From Pseudonocardia xinjiangensis (GTDB lineage: Bacteria; Actinomycetota; Actinomycetes; Mycobacteriales; Pseudonocardiaceae), in the NCBI RefSeq assembly GCF_012911925.1, contig NZ_JAAXKY010000012.1:17107-81106 (forward strand): a stretch of DNA of 64,000 bases, written 5' to 3'. The translations under genes and the position numbers were made by a program. Of the stretch, positions 25,874-34,680 are shown piece after piece. Below the pieces are notes generated by a model, which saw only the letters and a program-made list of their open reading frames with translations, was not told the origin of the DNA and did not search any database. The stretch's first letter is position 1; each line of letters opens with the position of its first letter.

Positions 25874-26612
25874 GCTCCTCCAGCAGTTGTGCGAGGTCGG
25901 TGACCACGGTGTCGGCGCCGTGCTCCCGCAGTGCGTCGGCCTGCCCGAGGCGGTCGACCCCGACGACGAAGCCGAACCCACCCGCCTTACCCGACGCCAC
26001 TCCGGCCAGCGCGTCCTCGAACACGACGGCCTGCTTCCGGTCGACGTTCAGGTCGGCCGCCGCGGCGAGGAACGTGTCGGGGGCGGGCTTGCCGGGCAGG
26101 CCCCGCTCCCGGGCCGTGACGCCATCGACGCGGTGGTCGATCAACGCGGTGAGGCCGGCGACGTCGAGCACCTGGGCCGCGTTGGCCGATGACGAGACGC
26201 AGGCCGTGGCCAGACCGGCTTCCTTCACGGCCTTCAGGTAGCGCACGGAACCGGGGTAGACCGTGACGCCCACGGTCGTGATCTTCTCCTGGACGAGCTC
26301 GTTCTTCCTCGTGGCCAGTGCGTAGACCGTGTCGGCGTCAGGGGCGTCACCGGGGCCGCCCTCGGGTAGTGCGATGCCGCGGGAGCGGAGGAACGAGTCG
26401 GTGCCGGCCAGTCGTGGCTTCCCGTCGACGTAGGGGCCGTAGTCGGCCTTCACGTCGAACGGCTTGAAGGGGGTGCCGTCGTGCTCGGCACGGGAGCGCA
26501 GGAAGTCGTCGAACGTCTGCTTCCACGCGGCGGCATGCACGCTGGCGGTGTCGGTCAGGACACCGTCGAGATCGAAGAGGCACGCGCGGGTGCCATCAGG
26601 AAGGCCGAGCAT
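25866..26612 (-). CDS. pgmB: Beta-phosphoglucomutase, HAD family
   Basis: A 248-residue HAD phosphatase-fold enzyme. The catalytic Asp pair is in CLFDLDGVLTDTASVHAAAW, the Ser motif in ACVSSSANAAQVL, the Lys in PGKPAPDTFLAAAADL and the acidic motif in AVVFEDALAGVASG. It converts beta-glucose 1-phosphate, the GH65 product, to glucose 6-phosphate. It lies upstream of the GH65 gene with a repeat element between them; its stop overlaps the repeat. Confidence 0.9.
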   Translation of the reverse strand: MLGLPDGTRACLFDLDGVLTDTASVHAAAWKQTFDDFLRSRAEHDGTPFKPFDVKADYGPYVDGKPRLAGTDSFLRSRGIALPEGGPGDAPDADTVYALATRKNELVQEKITTVGVTVYPGSVRYLKAVKEAGLATACVSSSANAAQVLDVAGLTALIDHRVDGVTARERGLPGKPAPDTFLAAAADLNVDRKQAVVFEDALAGVASGKAGGFGFVVGVDRLGQADALREHGADTVVTDLAQLLEEQR

Positions 26613-26670
26613 TTCTCCACGGTACCGAAGTCCATGATCACCTTCGGCGGTACACGGGTCACGCCCTCGC

Positions 26671-28284
26671 TCAGTCGGGTGGCGCCGCGAGCAGCAGCGT
26701 TGTCGGAGCCCGTTCGCCCGCGGTCACGGTGATCGCGCAACCCGCCGCCGTCCGGCGGGCGACCAGGGCGAGGGTGCCGCCGTCGGGCAGCGGTTCGATC
26801 TCCTGCTGCACGGCGCTGCGCACCACGTCGAGCACCTGCATCGCGCTGACGGGAACCGGCTCGACGCCGCTCTCGACGTCCACCTCGACCCGTAGCCGCT
26901 CGCCGAACCTCGCCTGCTCGAGCTGCAGGTAGCCGCGCACCGCGTCGAGCTCCCGGCCGAGGGTGCTCGTGCCCGGCAGGTCGGCCACCCGGGACAGGTC
27001 CGCGAAACCGAACAGCAGCTCGCGCGCCCGCATCGGGTCGGTGCGGATCAGCGCGGCGATGGTGTTGAGCGAGTTGTAGAAGAAGTGCTGCTCGAGGCGG
27101 CGGGCCTGCACCACCTGCCCGGCAGCGGCGGGCTCGCCGGCACCGGGTTCGGCCGCCACGGGTTCGGGAGCCGCGGGTCCGGATGACGCGGGGCCGGGGG
27201 ACATCGCCACCGCCGGCTCCACCGGCGGGGCGAGCTCCGGAGCCGGCGTCTCGATCACCGGCTCGGGCGGACGGGCCCATCCCGCCTGCTGCACCGCCGA
27301 CGGGGCGAGGAGTCCCCGCCAGTGCGGGCGGCGCATCCGGCCGCCGCCGATCCAGCCGGTGAACTCCACGAGCCCCACCAGCTCGGGCGCCGCCCAGCTG
27401 GCGTGGCGCCCGGCATCGGCGGGCACCTCCCCCGAGAAGGGCCGCTTCGCCAGCCTGCGGGCCACGAGCTCGGCGGCCAGCTGGCGGCGCTGCTCCAGCG
27501 ACACCCCCACCCGCCCGACGTAGTGCAGCCCGCCGCCGACGGGCACGCCGAGCAGGAGCGTGCCGACCGTGTCCGGACGCCGCGGGTCGGCGGGTGTCCA
27601 GCCGCCCACGAGCACCTGGCGCGTGCGCCGGATGGGCACCCGGAGCCAGAAGCGCGAGCGGCCCCCGGGGTGGTAGCGGCCCCGCAGGTGCCGGGCATGC
27701 AGGCCTTCGGCGCCCTTCTGGTCGGCGATCGCCAACATCGTGTCGAGCTCGGTGGCCGGCAGCGGTGACGTCGTCCACACCGGAGGGCTGGCGAACCCGA
27801 GGCCGTCGAGCAGCGCCCGCCGGTCGGCGTAGTGCAGGTCGGTGGTGCTGTGCCCATCCAGCCAGAGCAGGTCGGCCACCTGGAAGTCCACCGGGATCCG
27901 CCGGATCGTCTCGTCGGAGGGACGATGCCGTGCGCTGCGGCGCTTGAGCAGGCGGGGACGCACCGCGTGCTCCTCGCCGCGCGCGACGAGGGTGCCGTCG
28001 AGCACCATCCCGCCGGGCGGCGAGCGGCGCAGCAGCGGCTCGGACAGCTCCGGGTAGGCGGCGCTCATCGAGTTGTTGCCGCCGCTCAGCAGCCGCACCC
28101 GCCTGCCGGGCTGCACGTACGCGATGCACCGGTGGCCGGTCCAGGCCACCTCGACCACCCAGTCCGGTCCGACCGGCGGATCCCCCGCCACCGAGGCCGC
28201 CTGCATCGGGGGGACGAGATCGGGCAACTCGCCCGAAGTCGGCCCCCCTGTCACGGCACACACGCTAACGGTTACCGGCGGCAT
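26671..28284 (-). CDS. Fusion of a degenerate LigD/LigC-type DNA ligase and a degenerate LytS-type histidine kinase
   Basis: A 537-residue protein with two recognisable halves. Residues about 22-330 follow an ATP-dependent DNA ligase (adenylation plus OB fold): DWVVEVAWTGHR at 41-52, VLDGTLVA, VADLLWLDG, then VLVGGWTPADPRR and GLHYVGRVGVSL. However, the adenylated Lys of KxDGxR is Ala47, the motif Asp is Thr49, and WLKVK is replaced by WLRVP. After a Pro/Ala linker (340-390), residues 394-537 resemble a LytS/YehU kinase: H-box LEQHFFYNSLNTI (His400) and LQLEQARFGERL. The N-box Asn is Ser490 and no G-box is visible. Both activities are probably lost or changed. A GTG at 28254, seven bases after TAGCGT, is an alternative start. 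Confidence 0.8.
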   Translation of the reverse strand: MPPVTVSVCAVTGGPTSGELPDLVPPMQAASVAGDPPVGPDWVVEVAWTGHRCIAYVQPGRRVRLLSGGNNSMSAAYPELSEPLLRRSPPGGMVLDGTLVARGEEHAVRPRLLKRRSARHRPSDETIRRIPVDFQVADLLWLDGHSTTDLHYADRRALLDGLGFASPPVWTTSPLPATELDTMLAIADQKGAEGLHARHLRGRYHPGGRSRFWLRVPIRRTRQVLVGGWTPADPRRPDTVGTLLLGVPVGGGLHYVGRVGVSLEQRRQLAAELVARRLAKRPFSGEVPADAGRHASWAAPELVGLVEFTGWIGGGRMRRPHWRGLLAPSAVQQAGWARPPEPVIETPAPELAPPVEPAVAMSPGPASSGPAAPEPVAAEPGAGEPAAAGQVVQARRLEQHFFYNSLNTIAALIRTDPMRARELLFGFADLSRVADLPGTSTLGRELDAVRGYLQLEQARFGERLRVEVDVESGVEPVPVSAMQVLDVVRSAVQQEIEPLPDGGTLALVARRTAAGCAITVTAGERAPTTLLLAAPPD

Positions 28285-28367
28285 CGAACGCCGCGGGCGC
28301 CGCTGACGTGGCCGTTCCGGGCCCCGCGCACCGGCGTGGCTGCCCGGCGAGAGACGATCGGGGCATC

Positions 28368-30893
28368 ATGACGCTCACCGACCGGCTCCCACCCACACCT
28401 GATGACCCCGACGCGCTCGTCGAGGCGTTCACCGACTGGGCGTTCGAGGAGCAGGGTCTCTCGCTCTACCCGGCGCAGGAGGAGGCGCTGCTGGAGCTGG
28501 TCACCGGCAGCAACGTCATCCTCTCCACACCGACCGGGTCCGGGAAGTCGCTGGTGGCGGTGGGCGCGCACGCCGCGGCGCTGGCCCGGGGGCAGCGCAC
28601 CTTCTACACGGCGCCGATCAAGGCGCTGGTCAGCGAGAAGTTCTTCGCGCTCATCGACGTGTTCGGGGCCGACAAGGTCGGGATGCTCACCGGGGACGCC
28701 GCGGTCAACGAGAAGGCCCCGATCATCTGCTGTACCGCGGAGATCCTGGCCAACATCGCGCTGCGCAGCGGCCGCGACGCCGACGTGGGATCCGTGGTGA
28801 TGGACGAGTTCCACTTCTACGCCGACCCCGACCGCGGCTGGGCGTGGCAGGTGCCGCTGATCGAGCTCCCGCAGGCGCAGTTCCTGCTGATGAGCGCCAC
28901 GCTGGGGGACGTCTCCTTCTTCGAGGAGGACCTGACCCGGCGCACCGGCAGGCCGACCGCGGTGATCACATCCGTGGAACGGCCGGTGCCGCTGCACTAC
29001 CGCTACGTCTTCACCCCGCTGCACGAGACGATCAGCGAGCTGCTGCAGACCCACGAGGCGCCGGTCTACGCCGTGCACTTCACGCAGCAGTCGGCCGTGG
29101 AGCGGGCGCAGTCGCTGATGAGCGTGAACGTCACGTCCAAGGAGGACAAGCAGGCGATCGCCGACGTGATCGGCAACTTCCGTTTCACCTCGGGCTTCGG
29201 CAAGACCCTGTCGCGGCTGGTGCGCCACGGCATCGGCGTGCACCACGCCGGGATGCTCCCGCGCTACCGGCGCCTGGTGGAGACCCTCGCCCAGGCCGGG
29301 CTGCTGCGCGTCATCGCGGGCACCGACACCCTCGGCGTCGGGATCAACGTGCCGATCCGCACGGTACTGTTCACCGGCCTCGCCAAGTACGACGGGCAGC
29401 GGACCCGTCCGCTCAAGGCCCGTGAGTTCCACCAGATCGCCGGCCGCGCCGGGCGCGCGGGCTACGACACCGTGGGCACCGTCGTCGCCGAGGCACCTGA
29501 CCACGAGGTGGAGAACGCCCGGCTGCTCGCTCGGGCGGGCGATGACCTCAAGAAGCGCAAGCGGATCGTGCGCAAGCAACCCCCGGAGGGCTTCGTCGGC
29601 TGGTCGGAGACCAGCTTCGAGAAGCTGCAGAACGCCCAGCCCGAGCCGCTGACCAGCCACTTCAAGGTCACCCACGCGATGCTGCTGAACGTCATCTCCC
29701 GGCCGGGTGACGCGTTCGCGGCCATGCGCCACCTGCTCGAGGACAACCACGAACCGCGGCCCCGGCAGCGCCGCCACATCCTGCGCGCCATCGCGATCTA
29801 CCGGGCGCTGCGGGCGTCCGGGGTGGTGGAGGAGCTCCCGGAGCCCGACGCGGAAGGCCGGCGGGTGCGCCTCGTCGGCGACCTGCAGCTCGACTTCGCC
29901 CTCAACCAGCCGCTGTCGCCCTTCGCGCTGGCCGCGATCGAGCTGCTGGACCGGGAGGCGCCGAGCTACCCCATGGACGTGCTCTCGGTGATCGAGGCGA
30001 CGCTCGACGACCCGCGGGCCGTGCTCTACGCGCAGCAGAACAAGGCCCGCGGCGAGGCCGTCGCGGCGATGAAGGCCGACGGCATCGAGTACGAGGAGCG
30101 CATGGCGCTGCTCGAGGACGTCACGTACCCGAAGCCGCTCGACGAGCTGCTGCACGCCGCGCTGGAGACCTACCGGCGGGGCGCCCCGTGGGTGGAGGAC
30201 GCCCGCCTGTCGCCCAAGTCGGTCGCCCGCGACATGTTCGAGCGGTCGATGACCTTCGTCGAGTACGTCTCGCACTACCAGCTCGCCCGCTCCGAGGGCC
30301 TGGTGCTGCGCTACCTCGCCGACGCCTACCGCGCCCTGCGTCAGACCGTGCCCGACGAGGCGAAGACCGAGGAGCTCACCGACGTCGAGGAGTGGCTCGG
30401 CGAGCTCGTCCGCCAGGTCGACTCCAGCCTGCTCGACGAGTGGGAGGCCCTCGCCGCCGGAGCGGGGACGGGCGAGGAGCCCGCTCCCCCGTCGCTCGAC
30501 CAGGGCCCCGCCGGGGTCACCCGCAACGTCCGCGCCTTCCGCGTTCTCGTGCGCAACGCGCTGTTCCGCCGCGTCGAGCTGGCGGCGCTGCGGCGCTTCG
30601 ACCTGCTCGGCGAGCTCGACGCCGAGTCCGGGTGGACCGCCGAGGCCTGGCGCGCGGCGCTGGAGCCCTACTTCGCCGAGCACACCGACATCGGCACCGG
30701 GCCCGACGCCCGCGGACCGGCCATGATCACCGTCACCGAGGAGCCCGAGCGCTGGCTCGTCCGGCAGGTGCTCGACGACCCGGCAGGCGACCGGGACTGG
30801 GCGATCACCGCCGAGGTCGACCTCGCGGCCTCCGACGAGGAGGGCTCCCCCGTCGTCTGGATCACCGCCGTGGAGCCGCTCGGCGGCCTCTGA
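28368..30893 (+). CDS. Ski2-like DEAD/DEAH-box helicase with DUF3516
   Basis: An 841-residue superfamily 2 helicase. Motifs in order are Q-like PAQEEALLELV, Walker A STPTGSGKSLVA, DEFHF in VVMDEFHFYADPDRGWAW, LMSATLGDVSFFEEDL, then the helicase C blocks AGTDTLGVGINVPI and HQIAGRAGRAG. The second half (about 420-841) is the actinobacterial DUF3516 extension. It likely unwinds RNA, but its role is not established. The ATG at 28368 is divergent from the ligase-kinase fusion, 83 bases apart. A hairpin terminator follows. Confidence 0.88.
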   Translation: MTLTDRLPPTPDDPDALVEAFTDWAFEEQGLSLYPAQEEALLELVTGSNVILSTPTGSGKSLVAVGAHAAALARGQRTFYTAPIKALVSEKFFALIDVFGADKVGMLTGDAAVNEKAPIICCTAEILANIALRSGRDADVGSVVMDEFHFYADPDRGWAWQVPLIELPQAQFLLMSATLGDVSFFEEDLTRRTGRPTAVITSVERPVPLHYRYVFTPLHETISELLQTHEAPVYAVHFTQQSAVERAQSLMSVNVTSKEDKQAIADVIGNFRFTSGFGKTLSRLVRHGIGVHHAGMLPRYRRLVETLAQAGLLRVIAGTDTLGVGINVPIRTVLFTGLAKYDGQRTRPLKAREFHQIAGRAGRAGYDTVGTVVAEAPDHEVENARLLARAGDDLKKRKRIVRKQPPEGFVGWSETSFEKLQNAQPEPLTSHFKVTHAMLLNVISRPGDAFAAMRHLLEDNHEPRPRQRRHILRAIAIYRALRASGVVEELPEPDAEGRRVRLVGDLQLDFALNQPLSPFALAAIELLDREAPSYPMDVLSVIEATLDDPRAVLYAQQNKARGEAVAAMKADGIEYEERMALLEDVTYPKPLDELLHAALETYRRGAPWVEDARLSPKSVARDMFERSMTFVEYVSHYQLARSEGLVLRYLADAYRALRQTVPDEAKTEELTDVEEWLGELVRQVDSSLLDEWEALAAGAGTGEEPAPPSLDQGPAGVTRNVRAFRVLVRNALFRRVELAALRRFDLLGELDAESGWTAEAWRAALEPYFAEHTDIGTGPDARGPAMITVTEEPERWLVRQVLDDPAGDRDWAITAEVDLAASDEEGSPVVWITAVEPLGGL

Positions 30894-30909
30894 GCAGCTG
30901 GGTCGCCCG

Positions 30910-30931
30910 TCGTGGCGCTCCGGCGCCACGA
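30910..30931 (+). terminator. Hairpin terminator after the DUF3516 helicase
   Basis: A perfect 9-base stem TCGTGGCGC/GCGCCACGA around a TCCG loop, 17 bases past the helicase stop. Confidence 0.7.
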
Positions 30932-30945
30932 GGGTCAACCGATCA

Positions 30946-30974
30946 TTGCCGCTGTGCTGGCGTCATTGTATCAT
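30946..30974 (+). promoter_or_regulatory. Housekeeping-type promoter of a leaderless gene
   Basis: TTGCCG (30946-30951) and TATCAT (30969-30974) are separated by exactly 17 bases. The ATG at 30982 starts seven bases after the -10, so the transcript would begin at or next to the start codon. A repeated TCATTG (30963-30968 and 30971-30976) overlaps the -10. Confidence 0.65.
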
Positions 30975-30981
30975 TGACAGT

Positions 30982-31362
30982 ATGAAGTACGAGGAAGCTC
31001 GCCTCTGGCTCGAACGGGCCGAACCCAGCGTCACGAGGGCCGCCCGCTCCCTCACCGAGGAGCTCGAGACCCTGAAACAGCGCAGTGCCGACGGACCTCT
31101 CACCCGCGACGCGGCAGCCGCCTGGTACGCGATCGTGCACGAGATGCACCGGGTGGCCGACCGGTACGAGCGCGATCTCATCCGCAAGCTCCGCCAGGAC
31201 GGTCTGACCTGGGCCCAGGTGGCCGAAGCCGTGCAGGCGCAGCTCGGCAGCCGGCAGGCCGCGCAGGCCAAGTGGAAGCGGCTGGTCGACCCCGGCAGGC
31301 GCATCACCACCGGCAACATGCAGCGCGGCGGGCGTCGCAAGCAGAGCGACCCGCAGGCCTGA
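30982..31362 (+). CDS. Small protein with a possible C-terminal helix-turn-helix
   Basis: A 126-residue basic protein that I do not recognise as a named family. Residues 1-75 are largely helical (YEEARLWLERAEPSVTRAARS). Residues about 75-105 (LRQDGLTWAQVAEAVQAQL, then SRQAAQAKWKRLV) have the spacing of a sigma-region-4-like or AsnC-like helix-turn-helix, and the tail is Arg/Lys-rich. It has no ribosome site and a clean promoter just upstream. It stands alone after the helicase terminator. A DNA-binding role is inferred. Confidence 0.72.
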   Translation: MKYEEARLWLERAEPSVTRAARSLTEELETLKQRSADGPLTRDAAAAWYAIVHEMHRVADRYERDLIRKLRQDGLTWAQVAEAVQAQLGSRQAAQAKWKRLVDPGRRITTGNMQRGGRRKQSDPQA

Positions 31363-31413
31363 GCGTCGGCGCCCGATGGCCGGCTCCCCTCCCCCGGCGC
31401 GGCGGGGACGTCG

Positions 31414-32169
31414 TCAGAGCCGGCGGAGCCCGGCGAGCACGCGCTCCATCAGCGCAAGATCCGGGCCGGCCACGCCGACCGTGCGGTGCACCGCCACAGC
31501 GCCGTTCGCCACCAGGTCGCCCAGGATCACCTTGGCCACGCCGAGCGGGATGCCGAGCAGCGCCGCCACCTCGGCGACGGAACGAGGCTCCTGGCAGAGC
31601 GAGATGACGGCCTCGTGCTCGGCCGCGGCGGGCCCGCTGGTGGCCATGGGCACGGCCGAGACCAGCGTCTCGATGGACAGTTCGTACTGGGACCGTGTGC
31701 GACCGCGCGTCAGGACGTAGGGTCGGACGAACGACGTGGGGCCCTCGACCGCCGCTCCTGACTCCGCCCCGTAGCCGGACGCGAGGTAGTCCCCGCCCGA
31801 CTGGTAGGGGTACGCGGATGCGGGGTCAGCGCCTGCCGGGTCAGAACCGGCCGATGGACCGTTGATCGGTCCCTCCTCGAGGTCAGGGGGGTCAGTTTGG
31901 GCGCTCCGGCTGTGATCGCGGGGGGCTCCCCCGAACCGCGCCCCGGTGAGCCCCACGGGCGAGGAACGATACACGACGAATCCGTCATCCGGTGCGTGGT
32001 CGGGCTTTCCCTCCGCCTCGGCCTCGGGAACGGCCGCGAGCGCCTCGGTGTTCAACTCGGAGGTCGGTTGCCCACCGGGACCGCGCCGCTTCGACTTCCG
32101 CCGCCGGGAGCCACCGCCGAACCGCGCTCCGGTGCGCCCGACCGTGGGCTCCGCATCGTCGGGGTCCAC
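31414..32169 (-). CDS. DUF742 (Cvn/conservon-type) protein, orphan
   Basis: A 251-residue protein. Residues about 145-251 are the DUF742 domain (FVRPYVLTRGRTRSQYELSIE, EVAALLGIPLGVAKVILGDL), a winged-helix-like partner of the Cvn systems in which a sensor kinase, a Roadblock protein, DUF742 and a small GTPase are encoded together. Here none of those partners adjoins it. The long acidic, disordered N-terminus contains the motif TGARFGG twice (residues 13-19 and 75-81), each followed by basic residues. The role of this motif is not known to me. Confidence 0.83.
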   Translation of the reverse strand: MDPDDAEPTVGRTGARFGGGSRRRKSKRRGPGGQPTSELNTEALAAVPEAEAEGKPDHAPDDGFVVYRSSPVGLTGARFGGAPRDHSRSAQTDPPDLEEGPINGPSAGSDPAGADPASAYPYQSGGDYLASGYGAESGAAVEGPTSFVRPYVLTRGRTRSQYELSIETLVSAVPMATSGPAAAEHEAVISLCQEPRSVAEVAALLGIPLGVAKVILGDLVANGAVAVHRTVGVAGPDLALMERVLAGLRRL

Positions 32170-32567
32170 CTGCAGGGCCTCCTTCCGGACGTCCGTAGCC
32201 AGTGCCGGCGACCGGAAGCGCCGCCGGGCCCTCGCGCGCCAGCACCAGACCCTGGCGACTCTGCGTTACGAGTACGTTACCCAACCGTTGCGCCGCCATC
32301 ACGATTGGTCCGTTTTGCTCCGCTTGGGTGCGCCGTCCGGTCCATCGTCCGGCCGCCGATCGCGCCAGACTGCCGAGCCGTACGGGGGCAGCTGACGACA
32401 CGTCCGGGCCGCGGCGGCGCGCGCCGCCCGCTCCGCGGGCAGGCGGTCTGCCATGCTGCGCCGGTGGCGGCTGTGACACGGGCGCCGGGACGGCGCCGCA
32501 ACCGCGCCACCCCGGCCATAACGGGGACGGCGGCGACCGGGACATCAGCAACCGGGCCGGCAGCGAC
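32170..32567. other. 398-base divergent intergenic region
   Basis: This separates the DUF742 and NUDIX genes and should hold both promoters. The only structure I see is a direct repeat of CGTTAC at 32264-32269 and 32275-32280, eleven bases apart. I see no convincing gene in it. Confidence 0.4.
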
Positions 32568-33056
32568 ATGACCGTGCTGAGCGCCGGGCTGCTCCTGTTC
32601 CGGCCGGGTGCCGCCGGTGAGGTCGAGGTACTGCTCGGACACATGGGCGGGCCGTACTGGGCCCGCAAGGACGACGCCGCATGGTCGGTCCCGAAGGGCG
32701 AGCACGACCCCGGCGAGGACGCGCAGGCAGCGGCCGAGCGCGAGTTCACCGAGGAGCTCGGTTCCCCGCCTCCGCCCGGCCCGGTGCTGGAGCTGGGCAC
32801 CGTCCGGCAACGGACCGGGAAGCTGATCACCGTCTTCGCCCGGGAGGGCGACTTCGACGCCGACCACATCACGCCCGGCGTCTTCGAGCTCGAATGGCCG
32901 CCACGGTCGGGCACCGTGCGGGAGTTCCCGGAGATCGACCGCGCGGCGTGGTTCGACACCGGCACGGCACGGCGCAAGCTCGTGACGGCCCAGGCGGAGT
33001 TCGTCGACCGGCTGCTCGGTGCGCTCTCCCGCGCCCCGGGTACGGCACCGTCGTGA
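32568..33056 (+). CDS. NUDIX hydrolase
   Basis: A 162-residue NUDIX protein. The NUDIX box is present in order: GEHDPGEDAQAAAEREFTEE then LGSPPPPG, with the catalytic Glu residues kept. The opening SAGLLLFRPGAAGEVEVLLG and the VPKGEHDPGE segment match the predicted NUDIX family of small actinobacterial enzymes. It hydrolyses a nucleoside-diphosphate-linked compound that cannot be named. Its stop overlaps the next gene (GTGA), so the two are coupled. Confidence 0.88.
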   Translation: MTVLSAGLLLFRPGAAGEVEVLLGHMGGPYWARKDDAAWSVPKGEHDPGEDAQAAAEREFTEELGSPPPPGPVLELGTVRQRTGKLITVFAREGDFDADHITPGVFELEWPPRSGTVREFPEIDRAAWFDTGTARRKLVTAQAEFVDRLLGALSRAPGTAPS

Positions 33057-34009
33057 GCTCGAGCTGGACCGGCCTCGCCCGCGGAGCGGTCGCCGGCGCC
33101 GCCGGCACGACAGCGCGGGGCACGACCACGTACCTCGGTGGGGCCGTGCGCGGGCGGGCGGCCGGGCCGGAGACGCTCCGCAACCCCTGGGAGCGGACCG
33201 GCAGGCTCTCCGCGCCGGGTCCGCTGGCCGCCACCGCCACGGGGGTGGCGATCGGCAGCGCGGCGGGCGTGCTGCGCGCTGCCGGGCTGCGACTGCCGAC
33301 CGTGATCGGAGGCCCCCTGCTGGGGCTGGCGGCGATGGCGGCCGCCGGCGGGCCGCTCACCGCATGGCGCATCAGCGACCCCCGCACCTGGAGCACTACC
33401 GACTGGGTCGCCGACGTCGTCCCGCACCTCGTCTACGGGGTCGCCACGCACGCCACCCTCGTCGCCGTCTCCCGCGTGGCCGAGAGCCGTGAGCCGGTAC
33501 CCCCCGGCAGCCCGGCGACGCTCCTGCGGGCCGCCGCGCTGGGCGCGGCCACCGGGTCCCGCAGCACCGCAGGGGTCACCGCGATCGCCCTCACCTCCGG
33601 CCGCGACGACCCCGGTGCCGTCGCGGCGCGGCTGGGCAGCCGCGCCGGCACGGTGATCTCCGCGCTGGCCGCCGCAGGCGAGCTCGTGGCCGACAAGCTG
33701 CCGGCCACCCCGAGCCGGCTCGCTCTGCCGGGACTGCTGCCCCGGGCCGTGCTGGGTGCCACCTCTGCGGCGGCGATGGCCCGCCGCAACCAGTACGACA
33801 CGACACTGCCCGCGCTGGTCGGCCTGGCCTCCGCCGGCGCCGCCGCCGCGCTGGGGGTGCGCCTGCGCGCCGCCGCGGCGCGCCGTTTCGGTTCGGACAA
33901 GCCCGGGGCGTTCGCCGAGGACGCGATCGCCACACTGCTCGGCTGGCTCGGTGCCCGCCGCGCCGGGCGCCGGGCTGCGCTGATCACCGCCGAACCGCTG
34001 GCCCGCTGA
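33053..34009 (+). CDS. Membrane protein with C-terminal DUF4126-like region
   Basis: A 318-residue Ala/Gly-rich protein with several hydrophobic stretches (around residues 60-75, 85-105, 160-175, 235-255). The N-terminal 45 residues (RGAVAGAAGTTARGTTTYLGG) match a common actinobacterial membrane protein opening. The second half (GAATGSRSTAGVTAIAL, AAAGELVADKLPATPSRLAL, PRAVLGATSAAAMARR) resembles DUF4126. Function unknown. The GTG start is coupled to the NUDIX stop. Confidence 0.72.
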   Translation: MSSSWTGLARGAVAGAAGTTARGTTTYLGGAVRGRAAGPETLRNPWERTGRLSAPGPLAATATGVAIGSAAGVLRAAGLRLPTVIGGPLLGLAAMAAAGGPLTAWRISDPRTWSTTDWVADVVPHLVYGVATHATLVAVSRVAESREPVPPGSPATLLRAAALGAATGSRSTAGVTAIALTSGRDDPGAVAARLGSRAGTVISALAAAGELVADKLPATPSRLALPGLLPRAVLGATSAAAMARRNQYDTTLPALVGLASAGAAAALGVRLRAAAARRFGSDKPGAFAEDAIATLLGWLGARRAGRRAALITAEPLAR

Positions 34010-34680
34010 CCCGCCCCGCCGCCACCCGGCCGGCGGCATGCCTCGATGCGGTTCCACTGACGCGGCGTGTTCACAGTTGCGACCGGCGACCCGAATTGCC
34101 TAAAGCCGATCTTTTACTTTGCACTTTGTGAATCTTTACCGGCAACCGTATGAACGGCCACCCAGCCTACCCTTGTCCACCAATCGCCGCCTACTCTCCG
34201 CCAACCAGCGGCACGGCAAATGGTGGTCGACCGCCGGACCGCTCGACGGGGGATCATGAAATCCGCCACGCTGAAATGACAACCTTGCACGTCGGTGAAG
34301 CAAGCGTACGATGAGAAGGCGTCATCAGGGCGGCCACCGAGGTTCTGTCCTACACTGGCGATGCGCCCTCCGCTCCGGGTTTAAGCCGAATAGACCGGGC
34401 CGGATGTCAACTCGGGAAGATCACGACGCCGTTCGTCGGCGGGGAGCAATACAGGTTTCGATTGATCATGATGTCAATCTGGACATTTGTGATTGCGTGC
34501 CGAACGCCGGACGAGACGGGGCAGGCGGCGCGTGATCATCCTGCCTAGCTGCGGCGACAGCCGTCGACGCGGTCTCGTTTGAGCGGTTTGCGCCCGGTAC
34601 GAACCGGACGCCCAGACGAAGGGGATGGTCTGCGGTCGCCACCGGTGATCGATGACGAGCACACCCATCCGGGAGAGAAA
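34010..34680. other. Long lower-GC leader region before the ATP-grasp/oxygenase cluster
   Basis: No convincing conserved gene is seen here. The stretch 34070-34170 is clearly poorer in G and C than the surroundings (runs such as TCTTTTACTTTGCACTTTG). An inverted repeat GATTGA-8-TCAATC lies at 34460-34479. An open frame from ATG 34404 to 34535 would encode 43 residues with two Cys (NLDICDCVPNAG), but it has no good ribosome site. Confidence 0.45.

Noticed and set aside
26671..28284. Functional ATP-dependent DNA ligase of an NHEJ system
   Set aside because: The adenylated Lys and motif Asp are replaced, and no ku or LigD polymerase gene is in the window.
28272..30938. Long open frame (888 codons) opposite the DUF3516 helicase
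   Set aside because: A high-GC antisense shadow of a well-supported helicase gene; composition is Arg/Gly/Leu/His-rich without domains. The same holds for long frames opposite the GH38 gene (55611-58664) and the FAD/GcvT gene (8383-11016).
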